A DNA stretch of 64,000 nucleotides from Chryseobacterium sp. JJR-5R (GTDB lineage: Bacteria; Bacteroidota; Bacteroidia; Flavobacteriales; Weeksellaceae). The notes beneath the pieces were generated by a model. The model ran no database searches. It worked only from the letters and a program-made list of their open reading frames with translations, and was not told the DNA's origin. The stretch covers positions 2,604,001 to 2,668,000 of the forward strand of contig NZ_CP139137.1 in assembly GCF_034047335.1 (NCBI RefSeq). The letters run 5' to 3'. Shown here one piece after another: positions 27,136 to 36,295 of the stretch; positions within the stretch are counted from its first letter, which is position 1, and every line of letters starts with the position of its first letter. The position numbers and the translations under genes were made by a program.

Positions 27136-28164
27136 TTAAGAATTGGTAACAACCGTAATCTGCGGCATACTTCCGTTGGAACCGCCGGCACCTTTACCAC
27201 CCAATGGGCCTGTAGATCCTTTAGCACCATTGCTGCCATAGTGCCCGTGTTTTGTTCCTGAGCCGCCTGAGCCTCCTGAGCCGCCTGAACCTCCCTGGCC
27301 GCCTTCTCCCGGCTGTCCTGCACTTCCTGAAACAGCATTTACAGACAGGTAACCTTTATCCGCTTTTGTAGCCAGGGTAATTGTCATAGTTTGATTGTTA
27401 CTGCTTCCGTTTCCGGCATTGCCCCCTTTTCCGCCCGTTCCGCCGGTCCCGCCGTTTCCGCCGTTTCCGCCGTTATTATAACATGTACATCCGGTACTTG
27501 TTGCATTCCCGCCATTTCCGCCGGTTCCACCGGATCCGCCTGTTCCTCCTGTTCCGCCATTGCCACCGTTGCCACCTTGTGCAAGAACGGTGAAAAGCGT
27601 AGAACCGTTAAGTTGAATAGATCCTAATGTAAAATTTGAAACAGGTGTTGCTCCCCCGTTTTGTCCGTCTGTTCCATCATTCCCCGGATCACCGGTTTTA
27701 CCGTCTGTTCCTGCCTGGGCATCATCACAACTTTTGGATTGTCCGTCCGTACCATTGGCACCCATACCTCCGGTCGCTCCGTTTCCGCCAACCTTGCCAG
27801 CAGATCCGCTTACAAGGATCTGATAATTGTTTTTGCTGCTTGGGGTGGTCAGCGTAGTGGTAGTGGTATTAATCGTCAGCTGAACATAAGAAGTTATACT
27901 TCCGCCATTGAACTCTAAATTTTTACAGTTAATTATTTGCGGAATTCCAGAGTAGACAAAATCCTGATCTACCACAAAGGTATCTGTTTCAGTAAATTCA
28001 GCATAAAAAGGCAGAAAATCAGTAAGTTTTTGATTTCCTGGCAAACTGTCATTTAATTTCTTAAAATCCTCTTCCTTAAAATAATTTAAGCATTCTGCTT
28101 CTGTACTGAGTTTAATAATTCTGCCATTCTCATTTTGGGCAGTAAATTTTTCCATTGTTTCCAT
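27136..28164 (-). CDS. Polyglycine-repeat protein 1
   Basis: 342 residues, no signal peptide; first gene of the run. Residues 1-112 form a small beta domain (FAEFTETDTF-like segments, VDQDFVYSGIPQIINCKNLEF, SYVQLTINTTTTTL). Then GGNGATGG and related Gly runs fill about 118-335, broken by inserts such as a CTCY cysteine pair and MTITLATKADKGYLSVN. Polyglycine II packing is a reasonable inference. The first 112 residues differ from those of the paralogue at 25850. Upstream is a 309-base gap with a terminator but no clear promoter consensus. Confidence 0.72.
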   Translation of the reverse strand: METMEKFTAQNENGRIIKLSTEAECLNYFKEEDFKKLNDSLPGNQKLTDFLPFYAEFTETDTFVVDQDFVYSGIPQIINCKNLEFNGGSITSYVQLTINTTTTTLTTPSSKNNYQILVSGSAGKVGGNGATGGMGANGTDGQSKSCDDAQAGTDGKTGDPGNDGTDGQNGGATPVSNFTLGSIQLNGSTLFTVLAQGGNGGNGGTGGTGGSGGTGGNGGNATSTGCTCYNNGGNGGNGGTGGTGGKGGNAGNGSSNNQTMTITLATKADKGYLSVNAVSGSAGQPGEGGQGGSGGSGGSGGSGTKHGHYGSNGAKGSTGPLGGKGAGGSNGSMPQITVVTNS

Positions 28165-28432
28165 AATTATTAATATTTGAATTATATAAATTTTTTATTT
28201 TCTTCGGTTTCTCTGTTATTTCAGAAACTGCTATAAGGCAACTATGAAAATACCGGGAGTGGTGTATAACCTACATAAACCTTTATCTGTCAGCAGATAA
28301 AAAGGTAACGATAAGAATATCATGCTCCTGTATTAATCTGAAATAAAAGTATAGGAATATCGATGACATCTTGGTTACAATGTCACCGGACAAAAAATTT
28401 CTGACATGAAAATTGAAAACAATGGTATAAGA

Positions 28433-28466
28433 TTTAAATAAAACACACAAGTGTGTTTTATTTAAA
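28433..28466. terminator. A+T-rich palindromic terminator
   Basis: A 16-base stem (28433-28448 / 28451-28466) almost without loop lies 7 bases beyond the stop of the LytTR regulator gene. It separates that operon from the polyglycine cluster, which therefore needs its own promoter within 28165-28432; I could not identify one. Confidence 0.75.
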
Positions 28467-28473
28467 ATCCTTT

Positions 28474-29211
28474 TTACAGTATCGTATAGGTATTTAGAAA
28501 GTCCTTGTATTTATTACCGAGGGTTATGACATGATTCCCTTCCATAATAATCGTATTTTCCGATAATATAATTTCAAGAATCTTATTGGAATTGGCAATG
28601 TAGTTCCGGTGGGTACGTACGAATTTATGAGAATCCAACAAAGGCATAATTTTGGTCAGCGAAATCTGAATAACAAATTTTTCAGTTGTTGTAACTATAT
28701 TACAGTATCTTTCTTCTACCTCTATGTACACAATATCTTCAAATAAAACCTTCCCGAGACTTTTTCCTTTTTTAATAAATACAGAGTCGCCGGCCAGAAT
28801 AGGAACCTGCTGTGTACTGCTTTCCTGATCTTTTGTATAGAACTTTTCCACCGCTATTTCCAAGGCATATAAAATCTCAAGTTCATTAAAGGGTTTCAGC
28901 AGATAACTGAATGGTTTTGTGATCTTGGCCTTTTCAAAAATCCGGCGGTCAGACGAGTTGGTAAGAAAGACAAAAGGCTTCGCTGTTTCGGGATTCATAT
29001 TAATGGTCTGTGCAAGGTTGATACCTTCGGGATAACCATCTATGAAAATATCCAAAACCAGAATATCCACAGCCTGATTGTAAAAACACCGAAGCGCCTG
29101 CTCATAGCCGGAGGCAGTAACCACATTATAATTATTGGCAGTTAAAATCTCTGAGAGAAGAAGGCTGTCTTCTTCAGAATCTTCAACGATCAGTACATTT
29201 ATCTTTTTCAT
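28474..29211 (-). CDS. LytTR-family response regulator
   Basis: 245 residues. The receiver domain (1-120) has the acidic pair E10-D11 and phospho-acceptor D54 (LVLDIFIDG), and Lys in LLKPF. The LytTR DNA-binding domain (about 145-245) shows the usual start VFIKKGKSLGKVLFEDIVYIEVEERYC and the FVRTHRNYIAN block. It should bind promoter repeats as a dimer. The gene starts 3 bases after the kinase stop, so the two are a cognate pair. The adjacent downstream polyglycine cluster is a plausible target by position alone. Confidence 0.92.
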   Translation of the reverse strand: MKKINVLIVEDSEEDSLLLSEILTANNYNVVTASGYEQALRCFYNQAVDILVLDIFIDGYPEGINLAQTINMNPETAKPFVFLTNSSDRRIFEKAKITKPFSYLLKPFNELEILYALEIAVEKFYTKDQESSTQQVPILAGDSVFIKKGKSLGKVLFEDIVYIEVEERYCNIVTTTEKFVIQISLTKIMPLLDSHKFVRTHRNYIANSNKILEIILSENTIIMEGNHVITLGNKYKDFLNTYTIL

Positions 29212-29214
29212 ATT

Positions 29215-30948
29215 TTATATCTTTAACAAGGAAAATGTAATCTGTGTTCCTTTATATTTTTCTGATTTTATATCCAGAGATCCTGAATTTTTCTCAGTCA
29301 TCAGTTTACACAGCTGAAGGCCGAGCCCTGTGGATCTTCTGCCATCCTGCTGGTTGATTGTCTTATCAGGACTGTTCAAAACTTCATCTATTGTTTCGCT
29401 GGTCATTCCCACACCTGTATCTTCAACAGTTACGGTATACCTGCCGTCAGGGATTTCGGTTTCATAAATACTTACTTTTCCTCCTGATTCCGTGTATTTA
29501 ATAGCATTGTCCAGAAGATTCCTTAAAATTATCTTCAAAGATTCCTGATCTGCATAAACTTTTGTGCGTTCGGATACGGTATTTTCAAACAAAATATTTT
29601 TTTCGGCCATCAGTACTTTATAATTATAGGATACCTGCTGTATAATCTGAAAAATACTGATGGCTTCTCTGTGGAAATACAACTGGCCTGTCTGCATGAG
29701 TGCCCAGTGCAGGAGATTATTCAGCAATCCGTGGGTTGAATCCACTATGGAAGAACTGGTTCTTATCTGTTCATTTAACTGTTCAAAATTCCGGGCTCCT
29801 GCGGTGATCAACATAGCCGAGTGCATTCTCTTTACTGAATTAATATACGATCGCAGATCATGGCTGATCACAGAGAAAAGCATATCTTTTGTTGTGTTGG
29901 ATTCATCCAGCTTTAATTTTTGCTTTAAAATCACCTTATTTATTTTGGACTTATCAATATAAAGATATGTTCCCCCTGTTAATAAGATAAAAAGTAAGAC
30001 TGCGATGTATAATATCCTGTTTTTCTCAAATGTCTTTACTTTATTCGCCGCTTTTAATATGTTAACTTCATTTTGTTTATCTTTTATAACTAATTGTTTC
30101 TCAAGCTGGGCAGTATTCCATATTGCAGTCTGGTTATTCAGAGAATCATTCCATATTTCATACTCTTTTCTGTATTTTAGAGATGTTATATAATTCTTTC
30201 TGTTTTCCTCAACAACAGCCATGTTAAAAGCTGCATTTTTCTTAATAAGATAATTTTTTGTATTTTTTGAAAGCAGATATGCCTTATTGTAATATGCAAT
30301 GGCTTCTTTATCCATATACTGTTCATAATAAAGTCCGCCAATATCCATATAAGATCCAATGATCATTGCTGTGTCTTTATTTTGTCTGTGCAGCTTCAAA
30401 CCCTCCAAAAGAAATTGTCTGGCATTTTTAAATTCGCCTAAATGAAGGTAACATACCCCTAAATTATGGATGATGCGGCTTTCGTCTATTCCCGATTTCT
30501 TAAACTGATCGTTGTTAATAATTTTCTGATAGTATTTTACTGCCTTATGGAAATTATTCTGCTCAAGAGCAATATCTCCAAGTAAACCCACTGTTTTGGA
30601 ATAGCCTATAAAGCTAACGGGAATATTCTTCAATTCAATTTCAGCTTCCTTAAACATTCTTTTTTGCATAAAAGCTATACCTCTGAAATAATGACATAAA
30701 TATTTTACATCAGAATTTAAATTGGTCCGTTCGAGCTGTCTTGTAGAATAGATCAGTGATGAATCATTTTGCTTCTTCAGGAAAAAAACAGCTGCTTTGT
30801 AAAAATCAGTATTCTCTGAAAATTCATGGGCCATTTTTTTAATATGAAAATCAATTTTATTCTGCGCTTTTGTCTGAAAAAAGGCAATAACAAAAACCAT
30901 CAATAACCTATTAACCAAATTATTGACATTGCATTTTATGTTATGCAT
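29215..30948 (-). CDS. TPR-containing sensor histidine kinase
   Basis: 577 residues. A signal peptide (LLMVFVIAFFQTKAQ) is followed by TPR repeats (about 70-290), a single membrane helix (about 310-332, YIAVLLFILLTGGTYLY), then a HisKA-like helix with His363 in ISHDLRSYIN and HATPase_c (NLLDNAIKYTE, GLGLQLCK). The TPR domain should be periplasmic and sense a protein or peptide. This arrangement is common in Bacteroidota. The three-gene operon is 30962-31360, this kinase, then the LytTR regulator. Confidence 0.92.
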   Translation of the reverse strand: MHNIKCNVNNLVNRLLMVFVIAFFQTKAQNKIDFHIKKMAHEFSENTDFYKAAVFFLKKQNDSSLIYSTRQLERTNLNSDVKYLCHYFRGIAFMQKRMFKEAEIELKNIPVSFIGYSKTVGLLGDIALEQNNFHKAVKYYQKIINNDQFKKSGIDESRIIHNLGVCYLHLGEFKNARQFLLEGLKLHRQNKDTAMIIGSYMDIGGLYYEQYMDKEAIAYYNKAYLLSKNTKNYLIKKNAAFNMAVVEENRKNYITSLKYRKEYEIWNDSLNNQTAIWNTAQLEKQLVIKDKQNEVNILKAANKVKTFEKNRILYIAVLLFILLTGGTYLYIDKSKINKVILKQKLKLDESNTTKDMLFSVISHDLRSYINSVKRMHSAMLITAGARNFEQLNEQIRTSSSIVDSTHGLLNNLLHWALMQTGQLYFHREAISIFQIIQQVSYNYKVLMAEKNILFENTVSERTKVYADQESLKIILRNLLDNAIKYTESGGKVSIYETEIPDGRYTVTVEDTGVGMTSETIDEVLNSPDKTINQQDGRRSTGLGLQLCKLMTEKNSGSLDIKSEKYKGTQITFSLLKI

Positions 30949-30961
30949 TGGAAATGCGCGA

Positions 30962-31360
30962 TTAAACGTTATGTTGCACAGTAGTTACTGTCCCACGCGA
31001 TAAGGTAGGATCATCATCCTTTAAGTAAACAATTATTTCGTTATAATTATTTTCTGCATTGATATTGCTGATCATGAAATCCAGCCGGTAATTTCTGAAT
31101 ATTTTTACCGAATTGGGCTTACTGTCTTTACTATACTCAATAAAAAAAAGAAATTCATTTTCTGAATCCTGAATGATCCTGATATTATCCTGGCTGATGC
31201 TTACTTCTGCATTAATGAAGATATTTGCACTGACTGCAATATGGTCTTGGTTATGATATGAAGATTGTACAAGCGGCATCAGTGGGTTGATTCCCAGATT
31301 ATTTTTAAATTCAATAATATTTCCGGATGTAAATTCAAATGGTATTAGTTTGATATTCAT
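30962..31360 (-). CDS. Hypothetical protein upstream of the histidine kinase
   Basis: 132 residues with no signal peptide or membrane segment. It reads as a beta-rich protein (IKLIPFEFTSGNIIEF, AVSANIFINAEVSISQDNIRI, EIIVYLKDDDPTLSRG). I recognise no family. It is the first gene of the operon with the TPR kinase and LytTR regulator, separated from the kinase by 13 bases, so it may tune signalling. The upstream region to 32166 holds no long gene: it contains a 54-base hairpin repeat, a 43-codon frame and a 15-base tRNA remnant, each listed separately. Confidence 0.6.
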   Translation of the reverse strand: MNIKLIPFEFTSGNIIEFKNNLGINPLMPLVQSSYHNQDHIAVSANIFINAEVSISQDNIRIIQDSENEFLFFIEYSKDSKPNSVKIFRNYRLDFMISNINAENNYNEIIVYLKDDDPTLSRGTVTTVQHNV

Positions 31361-31617
31361 AAAACGTTATTGGTTGTCTGCAATTTACAAAAAATAGCAG
31401 ATCAATAAAATTATTTATAAATATGAATATGTTAAAATGTAAGCATTATTAAAAATTATAAGGAAAAGAAATAATAAATACCATTGAAAGTATAATTTTC
31501 CCTGCAGCAGAACAGGCAGGTAACAAAGAACGCTCAATCCGGTTTTTTTGACAAAATAGTATTTACTAAAAAGCTAAGGGCCGGTTTGCTGTCAACTTAT
31601 TTCTAAACCTTTAATAA

Positions 31618-31671
31618 CGTAAAACAAAAAACGCTGTAAACATTGATTTTTACAGCGTTTTAGCTTATTTT
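31618..31671. repeat. 54-base hairpin repeat, left copy
   Basis: This 54-base stretch matches 44399-44452 at 51 positions in the same orientation. It contains a hairpin (AAACGCTGTAA paired with its complement). The right copy sits where the tRNA-Ser terminator should be, so this copy may be a duplicate left by integration or an ancient tandem. Confidence 0.8.
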
Positions 31672-31705
31672 GGATCAGTTCCCAAACTTGGGGAGAAAAA
31701 TAAAA

Positions 31706-31837
31706 TTAATAATTTTGAAGAATGTTAAATAATGCCGAATTCCTTATAGTATTTTTACCTGAACGCTTGATTGCGTATTTCAGGTGCTTGCAGGAACTGG
31801 AGAGATTGGGAAAATTTCTGGATATTTCAGCAGTCAT
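31706..31837 (-). CDS. Possible 43-residue small protein
   Basis: An ATG-started frame of 43 residues on the minus strand with protein-like composition (MTAEISRNFPNLSSSCKHLK and a basic end). Coding reading continues upstream of the ATG for a short distance without a stop. I do not know a family. It lies between the two candidate left ends of the island and could be a remnant of mobile DNA. Chance is a serious alternative. Confidence 0.25.
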   Translation of the reverse strand: MTAEISRNFPNLSSSCKHLKYAIKRSGKNTIRNSALFNILQNY

Positions 31838-31919
31838 AGCCAGGAATATAAAATCCCGCAATTTTTAATTGCAGGATTTATAAGTTATTATACTTTTGAA
31901 GAGATCTTCTTCCTGTATT

Positions 31920-31934
31920 AGCGGAGAGAGAGGG
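31920..31934. repeat. 15-base copy of tRNA-Ser 3' end (candidate att, left)
   Basis: AGCGGAGAGAGAGGG is identical to 44465-44479, which includes the discriminator base and acceptor-stem end of tRNA-Ser(UGA). It stands in the same orientation. Sequence beyond the copy differs, as expected for the two ends of an element integrated into the 3' end of a tRNA gene. Confidence 0.7.
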
Positions 31935-32166
31935 TTTTTGTAACTTCTTCCCGTCCTTTTATTGATAAGCATTTCGCTGTAGCATCTTGTGAAAGGCCTT
32001 AAATAGGGCATTTGCAAAAAGCGGTAAAATCCAATATAAAAATTTTACGTAGTAAAAGTAGAAATTTTCGTTCGGATTTGCAAGTAAAAATTGCTAAATT
32101 TTAAACAAGTTTTTTGATTTGCAATTTGCTTTGGCAATTTGTCAAATTTATTTTTTGGAATATGTC

Positions 32167-34413
32167 TTATTTGTAATAATTATTCAAAAATATAATTGCC
32201 ACTTCAATTATGTTTTCTTTCTTTGAAGGAGTAATTAAAATACCTTTTTTATCAAGTTCTTTAAAAGATAATCCGTTTAAAGAGTTCATAATGTCTTTTG
32301 TACTATGACTAATAAACCAACCGTCATTAACAGGTGTCATATATGCTGAATTCTTAAGCTGAATAACACTTTCATTAGTGTCTACTTCCCAACCATTATT
32401 TTTTATTTTATTGCTAGATAAAAGTTTTGAATCGTGTAAAACTGCATTTACAAAAGAATTTGTATGATATCCTCTTAAAGTATATTTATCTAAAGCATCG
32501 ATTTTATAATATTTTTCATCTCTAAAAGAATAAATATTAGTGTCTGAAATTAACATTTTAGGATAGTTTATAAATAGTTTTCTCCATTCCTCATCTACGT
32601 CTTTCTTTTTAAGTTTTTGAAGTGCTGTTTTAACTGTTTTTTGTTTGACGCTCTCGATATCGGTAAATAAATCCAAAAGGATTGTTGGAAGTTTATCATT
32701 TGCATAAAAAATTCTTTCCCATTTATTTTTATTTCCAAAATACCGTAAAGCTCCAAAATAGCATTTTCCCACATGAACGGAATAATCACCATAAGATAAT
32801 AAACATCTTAAAATATCATTTGTTTCTACAGTTTTCCATAATTCCACAAAATTGTTTGCTACGTTGGTAATATCCAAATTACTCTGAAGTATTAAATCAA
32901 AACTTGACAAATTTCCCTTTAAGTTTGGATGATTCTCTAACAACTGGATAGCTTCTCTAAACTGCGGATTCAGATTAATATAATTAATTTTTGCAATTTC
33001 TCTATGAACAAATTCTTTTCTATAACTTGAACTTGATGTATTATAATCAAATTGATCAAATGGTTTTTCACTGATGATTTTATCTATAAAACCAACAATT
33101 TCAGGGTAATTAGAGAAACGAATATTAGGAACAACGTCATCTCTTGAATTATCATTTCCTTTTTGATTAATATCTACAACAAAATTTCTGACTAATCTTG
33201 ATAGTTCAATAATTTCATTATTGATTGTGAGTTTTTGATAGTCGAATTTTAAATGAAACTCGATTATTGAGTACAATAAAAATCTATCTAAATGCGTAAT
33301 AGAACTGAAGCTGAATAAAAGTTTAGTTAATAAATTAGTTTCCTCTTCAAAAATATTGACCTTATTTTTATCTGCTTCATTAGTAAATATATTATCAAAA
33401 AATAAATTGATTTCTTTTACATTATCTTTTGAAGCTGAAATTAAGTTCAACGAATCGATTAAAAATTTAAGATTTTCTTTTGAAGAATAAATTAAGCTTA
33501 TGATTTCAAAATTATTAAAATCATACTCATTATTCGAAGCAATCTCTTCATCCTTATTGAATAAAAGTCCTGTAATGAAACTAAAATAGTTTAAAAATAA
33601 TTGATCAACAGCAGGCTTCTCAGGAGTATGTTCTTTCGATAACCCCCAAAATAAATCGCACCAAGTAGTGTCTATAGAATTTACAAATTCTTTTCTTAAA
33701 TCAGAATCCACGTTTTCAATAATGCTTTCAAATCTCGCTTTGAAATTCTCGAAAGAAGTCAATGATTTACCTCGAGCATTCATCTTGATATAAAGATCAT
33801 CAGAAAGATTGTATTCGTCTAAATTGAGAAATTCAAAACTGATTAATTTATTATTGACAAGTTTTTCAAAATATCCAGATGAGTTTTTGAATTTTTCTTC
33901 AATAGCATCCAACATAGTAAGAGCACCTGCAACTGTAGGGTCATTTTCCCATTCATAAAAGTACCATTTTTGGTCTTTTAATAATTTGGAAATAATTATA
34001 TCGTCATTTAAAATCACCTCTCCGTTAGAAGTAAGATTATCAAAAAAGCTTCTTGAACTGTGTCTCGTTTTATAAGTGAATTTAGATAAGTTTTCTTGTT
34101 GGAAAATTGTTTTAAATGAATCAAATTTTTCATCCTTTACTGCCAAATAATAGTGCAATAAAAAAAGGGTGGTAAGACGTTGTTGCCCATCTAATGGAAT
34201 AAATTTAGCGTTTTCTAAATATCCATATACAAAATCTAAATCTACTATTTTTTCGTCTTGCAATGCGTTAAATAAAACAGTTAAAAATTCATTTCTTATA
34301 CTTTTTTTATTGTTTCTTCCTTGTGCATAATCTCTTTGAATAATTGGTATTTGAACAGATAAATCTTTGGTTGTAAATATATCGGTAAGCGTAAGTTTTT
34401 CTCCGGTTTTCAT
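32167..34413 (-). CDS. DUF262 protein (GmrSD/RloF-like), larger
   Basis: 748 residues. The DUF262 N-terminal domain is clear: IPIIQRDYAQGR near residue 26 and the hallmark LDGQQRLTTLFLLHYY near residue 80, which in relatives (GmrS, SspE, RloF) forms a ParB-like nucleotide site. I find no HNH motif in the C-terminal part, which is long, helical and charged. It follows the smaller DUF262 gene by 10 bases in the restriction operon. It may be a nucleotide-sensing partner of the restriction system or an independent antiphage module. Strongly A+T-rich. Confidence 0.82.
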   Translation of the reverse strand: MKTGEKLTLTDIFTTKDLSVQIPIIQRDYAQGRNNKKSIRNEFLTVLFNALQDEKIVDLDFVYGYLENAKFIPLDGQQRLTTLFLLHYYLAVKDEKFDSFKTIFQQENLSKFTYKTRHSSRSFFDNLTSNGEVILNDDIIISKLLKDQKWYFYEWENDPTVAGALTMLDAIEEKFKNSSGYFEKLVNNKLISFEFLNLDEYNLSDDLYIKMNARGKSLTSFENFKARFESIIENVDSDLRKEFVNSIDTTWCDLFWGLSKEHTPEKPAVDQLFLNYFSFITGLLFNKDEEIASNNEYDFNNFEIISLIYSSKENLKFLIDSLNLISASKDNVKEINLFFDNIFTNEADKNKVNIFEEETNLLTKLLFSFSSITHLDRFLLYSIIEFHLKFDYQKLTINNEIIELSRLVRNFVVDINQKGNDNSRDDVVPNIRFSNYPEIVGFIDKIISEKPFDQFDYNTSSSSYRKEFVHREIAKINYINLNPQFREAIQLLENHPNLKGNLSSFDLILQSNLDITNVANNFVELWKTVETNDILRCLLSYGDYSVHVGKCYFGALRYFGNKNKWERIFYANDKLPTILLDLFTDIESVKQKTVKTALQKLKKKDVDEEWRKLFINYPKMLISDTNIYSFRDEKYYKIDALDKYTLRGYHTNSFVNAVLHDSKLLSSNKIKNNGWEVDTNESVIQLKNSAYMTPVNDGWFISHSTKDIMNSLNGLSFKELDKKGILITPSKKENIIEVAIIFLNNYYK

Positions 34414-34423
34414 TTTGTTTTTT

Positions 34424-36145
34424 TTAATTAAGGTAAAATTTCAATGTTGATTTTATACATTCTTGATAATCTTCTATATCATTCTGTTGCCAAAACATAA
34501 CTTGGTCAAACTTGTTGGAATAGTATTTCACAAAAACATTTTTTGTACATAAAGGAACAAACATAGCATTTGCTTCATTTTCTAAAATCCATTTTCTTTT
34601 AACTGGAAATATTGCATTTTTATAGGCTCTATTGGTATAAGCATCTAGTAAACAAAGATTCCCAATACTGTCTTTCACATCTCCATCTATTTCATCTTCT
34701 TTGAAATAAGACAAAACTTTATTGAATAACACCTCAAACTTTCCATAATTAAAATCTTCTTGTTCAAGTAAAGATTTGATTTCATTAATTAGTCTTAAAG
34801 TTGTATCATCATTAAATTCGTAATTGCCTGTTACCTTTGTACCAATAAAATATTCATACACAGCCATCATCCAAGATTTTGCATTCTTCTCCTTTGGCAT
34901 CTCTGAATTGATAGAGCTGATATGTTCTAAATCCCAATTATTTTTCAAATATTCATCAAAAGGAAAACGCAGGTTGGATTTATCATTCTTTAAAATATAC
35001 TCAACATTGAACAATAGCAGTAGATGTTTAATTGTAGTGGAATGTTGATTATAATTTAAGCTATCAATGTCATACTTTTCGAAATGTTTCTTAATCTTAT
35101 CTTTTATATAACTTTCAAATTCTGACTTTTTCAAATTAGTGTTTTTATTGATTAATTTTTCAATTGAAATAATCTTTGTGGTTATAACGTAACCCACTAA
35201 GTGATAAAGTTTATGATAATTATACCATTCTTTGAAACGTAAAAACAAGTCCATTACTTCCTTCCAGATTTCTGTAATATTATTTTTTCTCATTTCAAAT
35301 TCTTCATTGTATTTTAGGAAGGTAAACAATTCCTCATCAGAGTTTGATTTCTTTTTTATTACATCAAAGATGTATTCTATACGTGTATCATACTGAGAAT
35401 TATTGTCCTTTATAAAATACCAAAAATTATCGTTTCGAAGCGTATTTTCAATAACATCCCATTGCGAGGCAATCTCAATTTGTTTCAATAAAACTTCGCT
35501 AGAATCTTTGCTAAGGAAATTACGCTTTCTCAAAAAAAGTGCTTTTATCAACTCAGCATTTGTGAGTGGGATTTTGCCTACATTTATTCTAGTAAATATT
35601 TCAATAGCATTCTTATTATCTATTTCATACCATATAACTCGTACATTTATTCCTGCTTCTGATGGAGATGTAAGGGTTTGGAGTATATGATTTTTATAAA
35701 CTCCATCTTTTTCTGAAAACCACTTTTCGATGGCTTTACGGGCTAAACAAATATGATAATAATCGACATTGTCATATTCTTTATCATAATCTATATTTTT
35801 CAGAAATGATTGACTATTCTTTCGAGTTTCATATTCGATAGAATATGTTCCTTTCCCCAGTATTTCTCTTAACGGCTTTAAACAATCTAATATTAAAAAA
35901 ATCGTAGTTAATCTTTGCTGTCCGTCAATCAAAATCCATTGGTCATTCTTTTTAGAAACAACCAAAGGTTGTAAACAATAGAAAGGCTCTATAACTGCAT
36001 TTTTATTATTGGTATAAAATTCTAAAATATCATTTAAAAGTGCATTGACTTCTGTTTCTGTCCAGCGATATCCTCTTTGGTAGGACGGAACATAAAAAGA
36101 TTCGCCCAATAAGTCATTTATTGGTTTTAGTTCTATTTTATTCAT
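34424..36145 (-). CDS. DUF262 protein with HNH-like (DUF1524) C-terminus
   Basis: 573 residues. The N-terminus matches DUF262: FYVPSYQRGYRWTE and LIDGQQRLTTIFLIL. The C-terminal part carries the DUF1524/HNH-like pattern WDLEHISSI (the HNH His) and SIGNLCLLDAYTNRAYKN with FPVKRKWI, so it probably has a metal-dependent nuclease active site. This is the GmrSD-type arrangement fused in one chain. It lies between hsdR and the second DUF262 gene and is co-directional with both. Modified-DNA cleavage is known for GmrSD; the substrate here is unknown. Confidence 0.85.
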   Translation of the reverse strand: MNKIELKPINDLLGESFYVPSYQRGYRWTETEVNALLNDILEFYTNNKNAVIEPFYCLQPLVVSKKNDQWILIDGQQRLTTIFLILDCLKPLREILGKGTYSIEYETRKNSQSFLKNIDYDKEYDNVDYYHICLARKAIEKWFSEKDGVYKNHILQTLTSPSEAGINVRVIWYEIDNKNAIEIFTRINVGKIPLTNAELIKALFLRKRNFLSKDSSEVLLKQIEIASQWDVIENTLRNDNFWYFIKDNNSQYDTRIEYIFDVIKKKSNSDEELFTFLKYNEEFEMRKNNITEIWKEVMDLFLRFKEWYNYHKLYHLVGYVITTKIISIEKLINKNTNLKKSEFESYIKDKIKKHFEKYDIDSLNYNQHSTTIKHLLLLFNVEYILKNDKSNLRFPFDEYLKNNWDLEHISSINSEMPKEKNAKSWMMAVYEYFIGTKVTGNYEFNDDTTLRLINEIKSLLEQEDFNYGKFEVLFNKVLSYFKEDEIDGDVKDSIGNLCLLDAYTNRAYKNAIFPVKRKWILENEANAMFVPLCTKNVFVKYYSNKFDQVMFWQQNDIEDYQECIKSTLKFYLN

Positions 36146-36295
36146 ATTTATTAGTTTTAAATTATTCTGTCAATTTATTAACATTGACTTGTCTGTAATT
36201 TTTAATGAAATCAAAAAAGTATTTAGAAAGAATCTTTCCAATGAGCAAAAATAATCTGTATCTCTCATTGAAAATTACGGAAAACCATAATAAGA

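Noticed and set aside
26000..27600. Short repeated units on the plus strand that resemble a repeat array or CRISPR
   Set aside because: They are the codons of Gly-rich minus-strand proteins; unit length is variable and there are no unique spacers.
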